27,321 nucleotides of DNA, from positions 1 through 27,321 of the forward strand of contig CAJBIL010000077.1 of assembly GCA_903953145.1 (NCBI GenBank), in the 5' to 3' direction. A program made the position numbers and the translations under genes. Below, one piece after another: positions 1 to 12,281 of this stretch (position 1 is its first letter; each line of letters begins with the position of its first letter). The notes below the pieces were generated by a model. That model worked only from the letters and a program-made list of their open reading frames with translations, made no database searches and had not been told where the DNA came from. This DNA is from an uncultured beta proteobacterium. GTDB lineage: Bacteria > Pseudomonadota > Gammaproteobacteria > Burkholderiales > Rhodocyclaceae.

Positions 1-1
1 A

Positions 2-1627
2 CGCTGGATCGAGACCTATAAAAAGCCGGTAATTTCGCAGAGTGGCAAACTATTCGGCACTGTCGGTTTCGCGCGTGATGTTACTGACCGCAAGGAAATG
101 CAGCGCGCACTAAGTGCCAGCCAGGAGCGCTGGGAACTTGCCGTCATCAGCACTAACGACGGGATCTGGGACTGGAACACGGCGACTGGTGATGTCTATT
201 TTTCGACGCGCTCGAAGACCATGCTTGGATACAACGAAGACGAGTTGAGCGATAACGTGAGTGCCTGGGAAGAGCGTATCCACCCGGACGACGAAGAGCG
301 CGTGCTTGCCGAATTGCAGCAACATTTGCATGGCAAAACAGCGTTCTATCAGTGCGAATACCGTTTGCGCTGCAAGGATGGCAGTTACAAGTGGATTCTG
401 GCCCGTGGCCGCGCCTCGTTTGACACGGAAGGTGTCGCTGTTCGCATGTCCGGTTCGCACACCGACATCTCTGAGCAGCGCCAGGCGCAAGCCGAATTGC
501 ACGACAGAACCGAACAGCTGAATGCCATTTTCGAGTTAAGCCCGGATGGCTTCGTTTCGTTCAACGATGCACGCCGGGTCAAATATGCAAGCCCGGCATT
601 TACCCGCATGACCGGGATTGACCTGCGCCAGATTGACGGCCTTGGGGAGCAGGATTTCTCAGAATACCTCGCGCAACTTTGCCTTACTGGTGCACGTTTC
701 CGGGGGGTTCAGGTGCTGCGCGAAAATAGTGCTAACGATAAGTCCGGAAAAAGGGAATTTATCGAACTGTCGCAGGCCGGTAAGCGTGTTCTCGAAGTCG
801 GCTTGCGTGCAAGCGATGCGAGCAGCGTTTCACAGATTCTCTATTTCCGGGACGTGACGCACGAGACTGAAGTTGATCAGATGAAAAGCGAGTTCCTGTC
901 CACTGCCGCACACGAACTGCGAACGCCGATGGCCAGTATCTATGGCTTTGCCGAAGTGCTGCTTACTCAGGAGCTTGACGATGCCAGCTGCAAGGAGTTT
1001 CTGACGATCATCTTCAATCAGTCTGAATTGATGTCGTCAATCCTGAACGAACTGCTCGACCTCGCGCGCATCGAAGCGCGCCGGGGCAAGGATTTTGTGA
1101 TTGCAGAGACACAGGTGCAGACCCTGGTGAATGAAGTGGTGAGCGGATTCAAGCTGCCCTCAGGGCGATCGGCACCGACGCTTTCCATGCCCGCCACGCC
1201 CCTGTATGTCATGGCCGACTACAAAAAAGCACAACAGGCGATCCTCAATGTGCTGTCTAACGCCTATAAATATTCACCTGAAGGCGGCTCAGTGCGTATT
1301 GAGCTGATTGCGCCCGAAGCCAATACTGCCGCGACGCCGCGCACTGGTATTCGTCTGATCGACCAGGGGATCGGCATGACGTCAGCGCAACTTGCCCGTG
1401 TTTGCGAGCGCTTCTACCGTGCCGATACGTCGGGCAAGATTCCCGGCACCGGGTTGGGTATGAGTATCGTGCAGGAAATCGTCGGCCTGCATGGCGGCGA
1501 AGTGGTTATTGAAAGCGCAATCGGCAATGGCACGTCAGTGACCATCTGGCTGCCCGGCAAGAGCGCGCAGGCTGATACATCCATATCGCGGAGCCTGTTA
1601 CAGGTCGTCGCACCTTCAGGAAAGTGA
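2..1627 (+). CDS. PAS-domain sensor histidine kinase, 5' partial
   Basis: The reading frame is open from base 2, so the gene begins upstream of the window; the ATG at 98 is internal to a PAS/PAC unit (residues ending GFARDVTDRKE). Counting from base 2, the tail of one PAS is followed by a PAS-fold-3 domain (about 43-165) and a further PAS (about 172-285, with SPDGFVSF and SPAFTRMTG). The DHp domain has the phospho-histidine in AAHELRTP (codon at 911-913), and the CA ATPase domain has N-box NVLSNAYKY, G1 DQGIGM and G2 GTGLGM. All catalytic motifs are intact, so it should autophosphorylate. No membrane segment is visible in the part present. Its PAS-DHp-CA half closely resembles the kinase at 9146-10963, which points to duplication within the island. 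The next gene starts 2 nt after its stop, so they are co-transcribed. The ligand is unknown. Confidence 0.93.
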   Translation, partial: RWIETYKKPVISQSGKLFGTVGFARDVTDRKEMQRALSASQERWELAVISTNDGIWDWNTATGDVYFSTRSKTMLGYNEDELSDNVSAWEERIHPDDEERVLAELQQHLHGKTAFYQCEYRLRCKDGSYKWILARGRASFDTEGVAVRMSGSHTDISEQRQAQAELHDRTEQLNAIFELSPDGFVSFNDARRVKYASPAFTRMTGIDLRQIDGLGEQDFSEYLAQLCLTGARFRGVQVLRENSANDKSGKREFIELSQAGKRVLEVGLRASDASSVSQILYFRDVTHETEVDQMKSEFLSTAAHELRTPMASIYGFAEVLLTQELDDASCKEFLTIIFNQSELMSSILNELLDLARIEARRGKDFVIAETQVQTLVNEVVSGFKLPSGRSAPTLSMPATPLYVMADYKKAQQAILNVLSNAYKYSPEGGSVRIELIAPEANTAATPRTGIRLIDQGIGMTSAQLARVCERFYRADTSGKIPGTGLGMSIVQEIVGLHGGEVVIESAIGNGTSVTIWLPGKSAQADTSISRSLLQVVAPSGK

Positions 1628-1629
1628 CA

Positions 1630-5886
<4,257 letters not shown>

Positions 5887-5893
5887 AAATCAA

Positions 5894-7120
5894 ATGACCA
5901 TGCTGATGAACCCACCATTGCGCCCGCCAGTACCGTATCCGAATCCGGCCAGTACTTTGATCCCCGCCGAAAAGCCCCGCGACACCGTACTGGTGATCGA
6001 CGATAGCCCGGAGATCCTCGGCATCATTAACGCACTGCTCAAGGATGACTACCGCCTGAAGGCGGCGAATGGCGGCGAGAAGGGGCTGCGGCTGGCCGTT
6101 AGCGAGCCGAAACCAGACATCATCTTGCTCGACATCATGATGCCGGACCTGAGTGGTCATGAAGTCTGCCGTCGTCTCAAGGCCGATCGTCTGACACGCG
6201 ACATTCCGGTCATTTTCCTGACGGCGATGAATAATGAGGCCGACGAGGAAACCGGCTTTGAACTGGGCGCCGTCGATTACATCGCAAAACCGATCAGTGG
6301 CCCGATCCTGCGCGCCCGGGTCAAGACTCAGCTAGGGGTAAAACTGGCGGCTGATTTCATCAAGGACAAAAACGTTTTTCTGGTCGGTGAGGTGTCCAAG
6401 CAGGCCAAGGAACTCGAATTCATCCAGGACGTAACTATTCTCGCCCTCGCCTCGCTGGCCGAAACACGCGACAACGAGACCGGCAACCACCTGCGTCGTA
6501 CCCAGCACTATGTGCGCGCGCTGGCGGTACACCTGCAGCGGCAACCGCACTTCTCTCATCTGCTGACACGGACCAACATCGAGCTGATTTTCAAGTCGGC
6601 GCCGCTGCATGACATCGGAAAAGTTGGCGTCCCCGACAGCATTCTGCTCAAGCCTGGCCGCCTGACTGCAGAGGAGTTCGAAGTTATGAAGTTGCACCCT
6701 GCACTAGGCAAGGAGGCGATTGAACACGCCGAACAGCAGATGGGTCGCAGCGCACCGTTTCTCCATTTTGCCAAGGAGATCGCCGGCAGCCACCAGGAAA
6801 AATGGGATGGTAGCGGCTATCCGGAAGGCCTGGCCGGCGAATCTATTCCTATCTCCGCACGACTGATGGCCGTCGCTGATGTGTATGACGCACTGGTTAG
6901 TCGCCGGGTCTACAAGCCGGGTATGTCGCACGAGGCTGCCAGCGAGATTATCCATGCGGGACGTGGCACGCACTTCGATCCCGAAATTGTGGATGCATTT
7001 GTCGATATTCAGGCGCAGTTTCGTGAGATTGCGGCACGTTTCAGTGACGATGCCGAAGCGAAAACAAACCCCGATACAAACGAAGATTTTGGCAAGGGCG
7101 TCGCCCGAGGCTGTGCATGA
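5894..7120 (+). CDS. HD-GYP response regulator, putative c-di-GMP phosphodiesterase
   Basis: A cytoplasmic regulator of 408 residues. I chose ATG 5894 because the longer frame from 5837 lies inside the previous gene and adds no domain; ATG 5900 is also possible. A proline-rich leader (about 1-28) precedes a receiver domain with Asp80 (ILLDIMMPDLSG) and Lys132. A helical linker leads to an HD-GYP domain of about 185-380. It contains ETGNHLRR, the HD pair in HDIGKVGVPD (239-240), later metal-binding histidines (LHPALG, GSHQEKWDG) and GSGYPEGL. With these residues intact the family hydrolyses c-di-GMP to pGpG or GMP. It is the only recognisable effector output of the signalling island. Its start follows the hybrid kinase stop by 7 nt and its stop overlaps the next start (ATGA), so translation is coupled. 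The pairing with the neighbouring kinases is inferred from context. Confidence 0.94.
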   Translation: MTMLMNPPLRPPVPYPNPASTLIPAEKPRDTVLVIDDSPEILGIINALLKDDYRLKAANGGEKGLRLAVSEPKPDIILLDIMMPDLSGHEVCRRLKADRLTRDIPVIFLTAMNNEADEETGFELGAVDYIAKPISGPILRARVKTQLGVKLAADFIKDKNVFLVGEVSKQAKELEFIQDVTILALASLAETRDNETGNHLRRTQHYVRALAVHLQRQPHFSHLLTRTNIELIFKSAPLHDIGKVGVPDSILLKPGRLTAEEFEVMKLHPALGKEAIEHAEQQMGRSAPFLHFAKEIAGSHQEKWDGSGYPEGLAGESIPISARLMAVADVYDALVSRRVYKPGMSHEAASEIIHAGRGTHFDPEIVDAFVDIQAQFREIAARFSDDAEAKTNPDTNEDFGKGVARGCA

Positions 7121-8016
7121 AAAAGATACTGATCGTAGAAGACCAAGCAAGCATCCGTAGGCTGCTTCGCCTTGCATTGCGCGACAGCTTTTCGCTGGAC
7201 GAAGCGAGCGAGGCCGATTCCGCCTATCAGCGAATACTTGCTGACCGCCCGGATGCAGTTGTGCTTGATGTGATGATGCCAGGCTCAATGAACGGGTATC
7301 AGTTGTGCGAGATGATCAAACGTGACCCTGCACTGGCAGATATTCATATCGTGCTGACTACGGCACGCGGCCAGGTGGCCGACCAGGAGTTCGGCCTTTC
7401 GCTCGGCGCCAACGCCTATTTTGTCAAACCATTCAGCCCGCTGGCACTGGCGCATCATTTGAGAGGTGCTTTGTTTGACGCTCCGGAAACGATGTCCGCT
7501 GCCGGCAAAACTGTTGCGGCTCATCAGGAAACCGAAAATGGCGCTCCCTTGCTTGGAGAATTTGAAGCTGCATGGGCGCACAGCCCATGGGCGATGGTTG
7601 CCATCGGTCGTGATGGCAATGTAAGTGCCGCGAATCCAGCTTTTGAGAGGCATACCGGGATGACCGGATCCGCCGTATTCGGCATGGGGGAGGCCGGACT
7701 CAGTGCGCTGTTCAGTTCGCTTTCACTCGAAAATTCGCGGGTCGAAACGAGTGGCAGTAATCTACGCGCAATCCATTACCTGAAAGAAGCGCCGGCAGGT
7801 AGAAACAACGAGCTGCAGCTGTCGCAGGTCGCTGAGCTACTGCGCGAACCGCTGGCCAGTATCTTCGGTTTTGCTGAACTGTTGCTGACGCAGAACTATG
7901 CCGAAGACGTCCGCCACGACCTGACGGAAACCCTGCTCAACCAGGTCGAAGCCATGTCGAACATCCTCAATGAGCGCCTGAACCTGACGCACAAGCCGAC
8001 ACCGGAGGTTCGTTGA
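7117..8016 (+). CDS. Response regulator REC-PAS-pseudoDHp lacking phospho-His and ATPase domain
   Basis: A 299-residue protein. Residues 1-120 are a standard receiver domain: acidic pocket EDQ, Asp51 in VVLDVMMPG, Thr81/82 and Lys104 in FVKPF. Residues about 147-235 resemble the last PAS of the island's kinases (SPWAMVAI against SPDGFVSF; NPAFERHTG against SPAFTRMTG). Residues 236-290 match the DHp helices of the same kinases (LREPLASIFGFAELLLTQ against LRTPMASIYGFAEVLLTQ), but the phospho-histidine is Glu240 and the following Glu is Leu241. The protein ends after the second DHp helix, with no CA ATPase domain. It can therefore probably accept phosphate on Asp51 but cannot act as a kinase. 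The retained helix-bundle surface suggests homodimerisation or heterodimerisation with kinases. The gene is translationally coupled to the HD-GYP gene. Domain calls are from sequence; the adaptor role is inference. Confidence 0.9.
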   Translation: MKKILIVEDQASIRRLLRLALRDSFSLDEASEADSAYQRILADRPDAVVLDVMMPGSMNGYQLCEMIKRDPALADIHIVLTTARGQVADQEFGLSLGANAYFVKPFSPLALAHHLRGALFDAPETMSAAGKTVAAHQETENGAPLLGEFEAAWAHSPWAMVAIGRDGNVSAANPAFERHTGMTGSAVFGMGEAGLSALFSSLSLENSRVETSGSNLRAIHYLKEAPAGRNNELQLSQVAELLREPLASIFGFAELLLTQNYAEDVRHDLTETLLNQVEAMSNILNERLNLTHKPTPEVR

Positions 8017-8120
8017 TGAGCGCCGTCTCCAGAAGGCAGTTAAATGCCAGCTTCGAGCGGCGCCCGGATAGCGGCAAGCTTCAGCTTTTCGTAAAACATG
8101 GCTGCAGAGCGCATGGATAG
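8016..8120 (+). CDS. Possible 34-aa ORF, unknown
   Basis: A short frame starts at an ATG that shares a base with the previous stop (TGATG). It has a strong GGAGG ribosome site (8003-8007) 8 nt upstream, inside the preceding gene. The 34-residue product is basic and I do not recognise it. A comparable 32-codon frame exists on the opposite strand (8138-8040, reading FYEKLKLAAIRAPLEAG near its end), so the stretch could instead be remnant coding sequence or spacer. The good ribosome site is the only real support. Confidence 0.3.
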   Translation: MSAVSRRQLNASFERRPDSGKLQLFVKHGCRAHG

Positions 8121-8156
8121 GCGATCTAGCATCAGCATGGCTGAAGATGCCCGTAT

Positions 8157-8187
8157 TTGCTTGCGCTACAGCGTGCCACGTTATAGA
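8157..8187 (+). promoter_or_regulatory. Weak candidate sigma-70 promoter for the SBP-kinase pair
   Basis: TTGCTT (8157-8162) and TATAGA (8182-8187) are separated by 19 bp, longer than ideal; TTGCGC at 8161 would give 15 bp. It lies in the only spacer of the signalling island long enough for a promoter (8017-8221) and just upstream of a perfect palindrome. It is a visual match only. Confidence 0.25.
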
Positions 8188-8188
8188 A

Positions 8189-8200
8189 CGCCAATTGGCG
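8189..8200. promoter_or_regulatory. 12-bp perfect palindrome, possible operator
   Basis: CGCCAATTGGCG is a perfect inverted repeat. It lies immediately after the candidate -10 element and 8 nt before the AGAGGAGG ribosome site of the binding-protein gene. The position is right for a repressor site at the transcription start. Without other copies to compare, it could be chance. Confidence 0.35.
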
Positions 8201-8221
8201 CGGCTTACAGAGGAGGTCTAA

Positions 8222-9109
8222 ATGCTTGATCGAGTTAAAAGCATGAATTCAAGGTTGCCTGGTTTTATCCTGTCGCTGTTACTCATCAGTTTTCCTGTTC
8301 TACTCAGCGCGCCTTTATCCGCTCAGGCACAAACCGCGCAAACTGGACAAAAATCACTGACGTTTGGCATCGTGCCGCAGCAATCTGCCAGCCGGCTGGC
8401 TGAAGAGTGGGGGCCGCTCTTTGCGGAGATCAGCAAGCGTTCCGGGGTCCCGCTGGTTTTCCGAACGGCGTCGAGTATTCCCATTTTCGAGGAGCGTCTG
8501 GCGCAGGGCGACTACGATCTGGCCTACATGAATCCTTACCATTACGTGGTCTTCCATTCGAGGGTTGGCTACCAGGCTTTTGCCAAGGAACAGGACCGGA
8601 AAATTCGAGGTATTCTGGTGGTAAGGAAAGATAGTTCCTATCAGAAACCTGGTGATCTAGCCGGAAAAACCGTGGTGTTTCCGGCACCGGCTGCCTTTGC
8701 CGCCAGTATCCTCCCGCAAGCCGAGTTCGGCCGGCTGAACATTCCCATCGATGCCCGTTTTGTTGCATCGCACGATTCGGTCTACCGCGCTGTCGCGTCC
8801 GGACTGCAAGCTGCTGGTGGTGGAATTCAGCGTACCTTCGAGGCAACGCCCCCGGAAATCCGAAATACACTGCGCATCCTGACCGAAACGCAGGCCTATA
8901 CCCCCCACGCTTTTGCCGCACATCCCCGAGTTCCACCTGAAGTCATTAACCGGGTATTGGCGGCGATGGCTTCTCTGGCCAATGACGAGGCCGGGCGACA
9001 TCTACTCGCACCACTGGCCTTCAAGGGCATCATGGCCGCGCAGAACAACGACTGGAACGATATCAGGGCACTCGACATCACGCTGCTTGAACGTTACGGC
9101 CGGCAGTGA
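8222..9109 (+). CDS. PhnD-like phosphate/phosphonate-type periplasmic substrate-binding protein
   Basis: A 295-residue exported protein. The start at 8222 has an excellent AGAGGAGG site 7 nt upstream; an in-frame ATG at 8243 is less well placed. A basic N-terminus and hydrophobic core (about 14-30) end in a likely signal peptidase I site near SAQA. The mature part has the PhnD/transferrin-like fold signature of phosphate/phosphite/phosphonate binding proteins: LTFGIVPQQSA at its start, DLAYMNPYHYVV, a KTVVFPAP hinge region and a late APLAFKGI segment. No ABC permease or ATPase gene is adjacent. Instead a membrane histidine kinase follows 36 nt downstream, so it probably delivers a ligand signal to that kinase rather than serving transport. 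The ligand cannot be read from sequence, and the family also binds other oxyanions and small organic acids. Confidence 0.88.
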   Translation: MLDRVKSMNSRLPGFILSLLLISFPVLLSAPLSAQAQTAQTGQKSLTFGIVPQQSASRLAEEWGPLFAEISKRSGVPLVFRTASSIPIFEERLAQGDYDLAYMNPYHYVVFHSRVGYQAFAKEQDRKIRGILVVRKDSSYQKPGDLAGKTVVFPAPAAFAASILPQAEFGRLNIPIDARFVASHDSVYRAVASGLQAAGGGIQRTFEATPPEIRNTLRILTETQAYTPHAFAAHPRVPPEVINRVLAAMASLANDEAGRHLLAPLAFKGIMAAQNNDWNDIRALDITLLERYGRQ

Positions 9110-9145
9110 GTATTTGCCGAATCGCGTTAACGCATAAAATCAGCC

Positions 9146-10963
9146 ATGAACTTTCGCACTAAAACCATTCTCGGTGTGGCACTGATCGAAATGGTCTTGC
9201 TCGTCATTCTGGTCAGCAGTGCCCTGTCGATTCTGCGGGATTCCAACGAGGCCGAACTGACGCGTCGGGTGCAACTGGGCGGCCAACTACTTGCAGTCGC
9301 AGCCAAAGATGCGGTCATCTCGGAGGATCTGGCGACCCTCGACAGCCTCGTTGCCGAGGCGATGGCGTCGGGCCAGATTGCTTTCGTTCGCATCGTCGAC
9401 GCTGCTGGCGTGGTGCTTGCCGAGCGTGGCGACGCCTCCTTGCTTGCCCGCACCTTCCATCCGCAAGCGCATATTGATCAGGTAAGCGACGGCATCTTCG
9501 ACTGGGTTGCACCGATCATGGCGGGGCGCATTCAGCAGGGCGAGGTACGGCTTGGCGTGTCGACTGCGCCCATGAAAGGCCTTTTGGCCTCGGCTCAGCG
9601 CTGGGCAGCCGGCATTGCTGCAATGGAAATGGTGCTCGTCGCACTTTTTTCCTGGTTGCTCGGCAGCTATCTTGCCCGCCAACTGGTAGCGCTGCGTAGC
9701 GCCAGTTATCGCTTTGCCGCTGGCGATTTCGATTATCGCGTGCCGATCAAGGGTAATGACGATCTGGCACAGACTGCGCAGGCGTTCAACAGCATGGCGC
9801 AGCAACTGGGTGACAGCAATGAACTGCTGCGTACCGAGAATATGATGCGCCAGGATGCGCAATTAGTGGCTGAACGGGCTCAGGCCTGGGCCGAGGACAA
9901 AAGCGAGCAACTAACGGCTATTTTTGCCTTGAGTCCCGACGGCTTTGTTTCCTTCGATATGCAGCGTCGTGTCAAGTACGCCAGCCCGGCCTTCATGCGC
10001 CTGACCGGGTTGACCGAGTCCGAAATTGTCGGGCTCGACGAAAGTATGTTTTCAGAACGACTTGCGCGTGAATGTACCTCTCCGGCAAGCTTTCCAGGCA
10101 TTTCAGCACTGCGCAGTGCACAAAGAATCAGCACTTCCAGCGCGCAGCGTCAGACGATCGAAATCGCGGGCGCTGGCAAGCGCATCCTGGAAATTGGCCT
10201 GCGTGTATCCCAGGCAGGTACCGTCACGCAGATTCTCTATCTGCGCGATATCACCCATGAATCGGAAGTCGACCGTCTGAAGAGTGAATTTCTTTCGATG
10301 GCTGCGCATGAACTGCGGACACCGATGGCGTCCATCTATGGGTTCACCGAGTTGATGCTGACGCAGGCGTTTACACCAGAGGAGTGCAACGAATTTCTGG
10401 AGACAATTTTCCGACAATCGGAACTGATGATTTCAATCATCAATGAACTGCTCGACCTGGCCCGAATCGAGGCACGTCGCGGTACGGATTTCAGTATTGA
10501 GTCAATCGACCTGTGCGAACTGTTGCCCAAGATCATTACAGGTTTCCGGGCACCAAACGGTAGGGACTCTCCCGAATTACGAGTCGCCGTCGGTTCACAG
10601 TGTATTCGCGCCGACCGAAATAAACTGACCCAGGCTGTGCTTAACGTCCTCTCGAATGCCTACAAGTATTCGCCCGAGCGTAGCGCCGTAAGCGTTGAGC
10701 TGACGCCAATTGCCCCCGGCACATCGCTGAGTGGCATCCGCATCACCGATCACGGCATCGGAATGACGCCGGCGCAATGTGCCCGTATCTTTGAGCGCTT
10801 TTACCGCGTCGATACGTCCGGCAAAATTCCGGGCACCGGGCTGGGCATGAGCATCGTCCATGAAATTGTCCAGTTGCATGGCGGCCAGGTTGAAATTACC
10901 AGTCAGATCGGGGTTGGCAGCACTGTTACCCTCTGGTTTCCTACCCCGGTTGTTCCGTCTTGA
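9146..10963 (+). CDS. Membrane HAMP-PAS sensor histidine kinase
   Basis: A 605-residue kinase. TM1 is about 8-30, a periplasmic region covers about 31-150 (VRIVDAAGVVLAERGD suggests a small single-PAS/Cache-like fold), and TM2 is about 155-176. HAMP is about 177-230 and includes RFAAGDFDYRVP. A PAS domain (about 254-375) contains SPDGFVSF and SPAFMRLTG. The DHp domain has His388 in AAHELRTP, and the CA domain has NVLSNAYKYSP, DHGIGM and GTGLGM. All catalytic motifs are intact. From the PAS onwards it is a close paralogue of the partial kinase at the left edge. Its location just after a PhnD-like binding protein suggests the periplasmic domain reads that protein's ligand state. No clear ribosome site precedes the start. 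Its last 61 bases overlap the convergent pseudopilin gene. Confidence 0.94.
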   Translation: MNFRTKTILGVALIEMVLLVILVSSALSILRDSNEAELTRRVQLGGQLLAVAAKDAVISEDLATLDSLVAEAMASGQIAFVRIVDAAGVVLAERGDASLLARTFHPQAHIDQVSDGIFDWVAPIMAGRIQQGEVRLGVSTAPMKGLLASAQRWAAGIAAMEMVLVALFSWLLGSYLARQLVALRSASYRFAAGDFDYRVPIKGNDDLAQTAQAFNSMAQQLGDSNELLRTENMMRQDAQLVAERAQAWAEDKSEQLTAIFALSPDGFVSFDMQRRVKYASPAFMRLTGLTESEIVGLDESMFSERLARECTSPASFPGISALRSAQRISTSSAQRQTIEIAGAGKRILEIGLRVSQAGTVTQILYLRDITHESEVDRLKSEFLSMAAHELRTPMASIYGFTELMLTQAFTPEECNEFLETIFRQSELMISIINELLDLARIEARRGTDFSIESIDLCELLPKIITGFRAPNGRDSPELRVAVGSQCIRADRNKLTQAVLNVLSNAYKYSPERSAVSVELTPIAPGTSLSGIRITDHGIGMTPAQCARIFERFYRVDTSGKIPGTGLGMSIVHEIVQLHGGQVEITSQIGVGSTVTLWFPTPVVPS

Positions 10964-11436
10964 TCTTGCCTGGGCAAAGCTGTAATTGCAAAAATCCAGT
11001 CGGCGTGGTGCAAGCTGCCGCTTAATGCGGCCAGTTCAGTCGGGAAGTTCTCGCGTTTTAATGTTGGCGTATTGCTCAGACTATGTATGCCGAGGATGCG
11101 CTGGTCAGGACCGCGAACGACTCCCCATTCCGCTTTTCCGGTGAATGGATCGTAATAAATACGCCGTAAGTGGCGTTTGATGCCAGGGTGTCGAGGGTCA
11201 CGCAGCAATTCCTCTAGCGCAGCGGGTGTGTTGGGCAGGCCGTTGGGCGTTGCCTCGGCGTACGACTGAAGTGCGTTGCGAAACTCCAGACCGATGGCTA
11301 GCAATTCGGTTTCTGCACCGCGTTGTTGCAGGGTTTGTGCAACGTTCAATCCAACCGCCGATAAGCCCCCAATTAGCGCGATGGCCAGTAATAACGCTAT
11401 GTAAATCATGCCGGTTTGTCGTTTGAGGGCGGGCAT
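10903..11436 (-). CDS. Atypical pseudopilin without Glu5 (GspK-like tip candidate)
   Basis: A 177-residue protein with a short basic leader ending in Gly (KRQTG) and then a long hydrophobic helix (MIYIALLLAIALIGG), the type III signal architecture of prepilins. The residue at +5 after the Gly is Ala, not the Glu found in most pseudopilins. In canonical T2SS the tip subunit GspK also lacks Glu5. At 177 residues it is much shorter than GspK (about 300), so the assignment is by analogy. The C-terminal globular part contains YYDPFTGKAEWG, a pattern seen in T2SS-type pseudopilins. It is the last gene of the secretion operon, starting 3 nt after the preceding stop. Its 3' end overlaps the convergent kinase gene by 61 bp. 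Confidence 0.8.
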   Translation of the reverse strand: MPALKRQTGMIYIALLLAIALIGGLSAVGLNVAQTLQQRGAETELLAIGLEFRNALQSYAEATPNGLPNTPAALEELLRDPRHPGIKRHLRRIYYDPFTGKAEWGVVRGPDQRILGIHSLSNTPTLKRENFPTELAALSGSLHHADWIFAITALPRQDQDGTTGVGNQRVTVLPTPI

Positions 11437-11439
11437 GAG

Positions 11440-11808
11440 TTACCAACTGGAAAACCGACGACCATCACGCCCGATGCCGGGTGCTGCACTATGCAGATCA
11501 GAAACTTTTCCTCCGTTGGGCGGGAGAGGCTCGCTTAGCAGCCATTGGCGACTACTTTCCAGAATGGGGTCGATCGGTAGATTTTTCAGATAGCGGCGTG
11601 AAACCAGTTCATCCAGCGAGTCCGGGTAGCGTCCACGATCAGCATGAAATTGCTCCAGTGCATCGCGTGTCAGGCGCAGGTTTTCAGCGAGGACATTTTC
11701 GCGATGACGCTCAACATATTGCGCATAGCGTGGCATGGCCAGCGCGGATAGCAGGGCAACGATAGCCAGTACCACCAAGAGTTCGATCAGCGTGAATCCG
11801 CGTGCCAT
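11440..11808 (-). CDS. GspG/H-like pseudopilin
   Basis: A 122-residue protein with a prepilin leader MARG followed by FTLIELLVVLAIVALLSALA, which holds the cleavage Gly, Phe+1 and Glu+5 needed for prepilin peptidase and assembly. Further on, YPDSLDELVSRRYLKNLPIDP resembles the conserved beta region of GspG-type proteins. I chose the ATG at 11808, which shares its A with the previous TGA stop; an in-frame GTG at 11811 would add one residue. Being encoded between two other pseudopilins, it probably contributes to the periplasmic pseudopilus. A minor subunit is more likely than the main one, given the separate gspG at the operon's head. Confidence 0.88.
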   Translation of the reverse strand: MARGFTLIELLVVLAIVALLSALAMPRYAQYVERHRENVLAENLRLTRDALEQFHADRGRYPDSLDELVSRRYLKNLPIDPILESSRQWLLSEPLPPNGGKVSDLHSAAPGIGRDGRRFSSW

Positions 11809-12281
11809 CACCAGTCTCTGTATGGCACGTTGTTCAGCCCCGACCGGGGAGAGCGGGAATGAATGTCATAGATGTCGGAGCCTTCCTTCGGGTCATTGGA
11901 TTCGCTGGTATAACTGCGCAGTCCCCACGTCTTTTCAGCGTCGATTGCGACGTCAGGAAACATAGGGTCTCGCGGTAAACGGCGTAAAAAGCGGATTTTT
12001 TGTCGTTTTGGGTGCTTTTCGTCACCAATGCCATCGACCAAAACCTGCAAACTGGCCGGATAGCCGTTGGCGGTGCTATCACGTGGCAAGCGACCTTCAT
12101 CGGCGGCGCGTTTATAGGCGTCGATGGCATTGCGAATTTCGCGCAGGGCAAGGCGCAATTCCTGCTCCTTGCTGCGCTGAACGCTGATTTGCGCCATCGG
12201 TACGACCAGCGTAGCGAGTACGGCAATGATGGCGAGGGTTACCATCATTTCAATCAGCGTAAAGCCGTGTCGGAATTTCAT
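11808..12281 (-). CDS. GspG-like pseudopilin
   Basis: A 157-residue protein with a short leader MKFRHG, cleavage at G/F, and FTLIEMMVTLAIIAVLATLVVP with Glu+5. The globular part includes LREIRNAIDAYKRAADEG, RRLPRDPMF and WGLRSYTSES, typical of GspG-family proteins, where a loop near the C-terminus often binds calcium. The start codon shares one base with the secretin stop (TAATG), indicating strict translational coupling. A prepilin peptidase must be encoded elsewhere, since none is in the window. Confidence 0.9.
   Translation of the reverse strand: MKFRHGFTLIEMMVTLAIIAVLATLVVPMAQISVQRSKEQELRLALREIRNAIDAYKRAADEGRLPRDSTANGYPASLQVLVDGIGDEKHPKRQKIRFLRRLPRDPMFPDVAIDAEKTWGLRSYTSESNDPKEGSDIYDIHSRSPRSGLNNVPYRDW

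Noticed and set aside
1624..1629. GTG 1624 as start of the hybrid kinase
   Set aside because: The ribosome site is too close to it; ATG 1630 has proper spacing, and the difference is two residues.
6704..7288. 194-codon open frame on the minus strand across the HD-GYP and REC-PAS genes
   Set aside because: It is antisense to two well-supported genes, with no domain or ribosome site.
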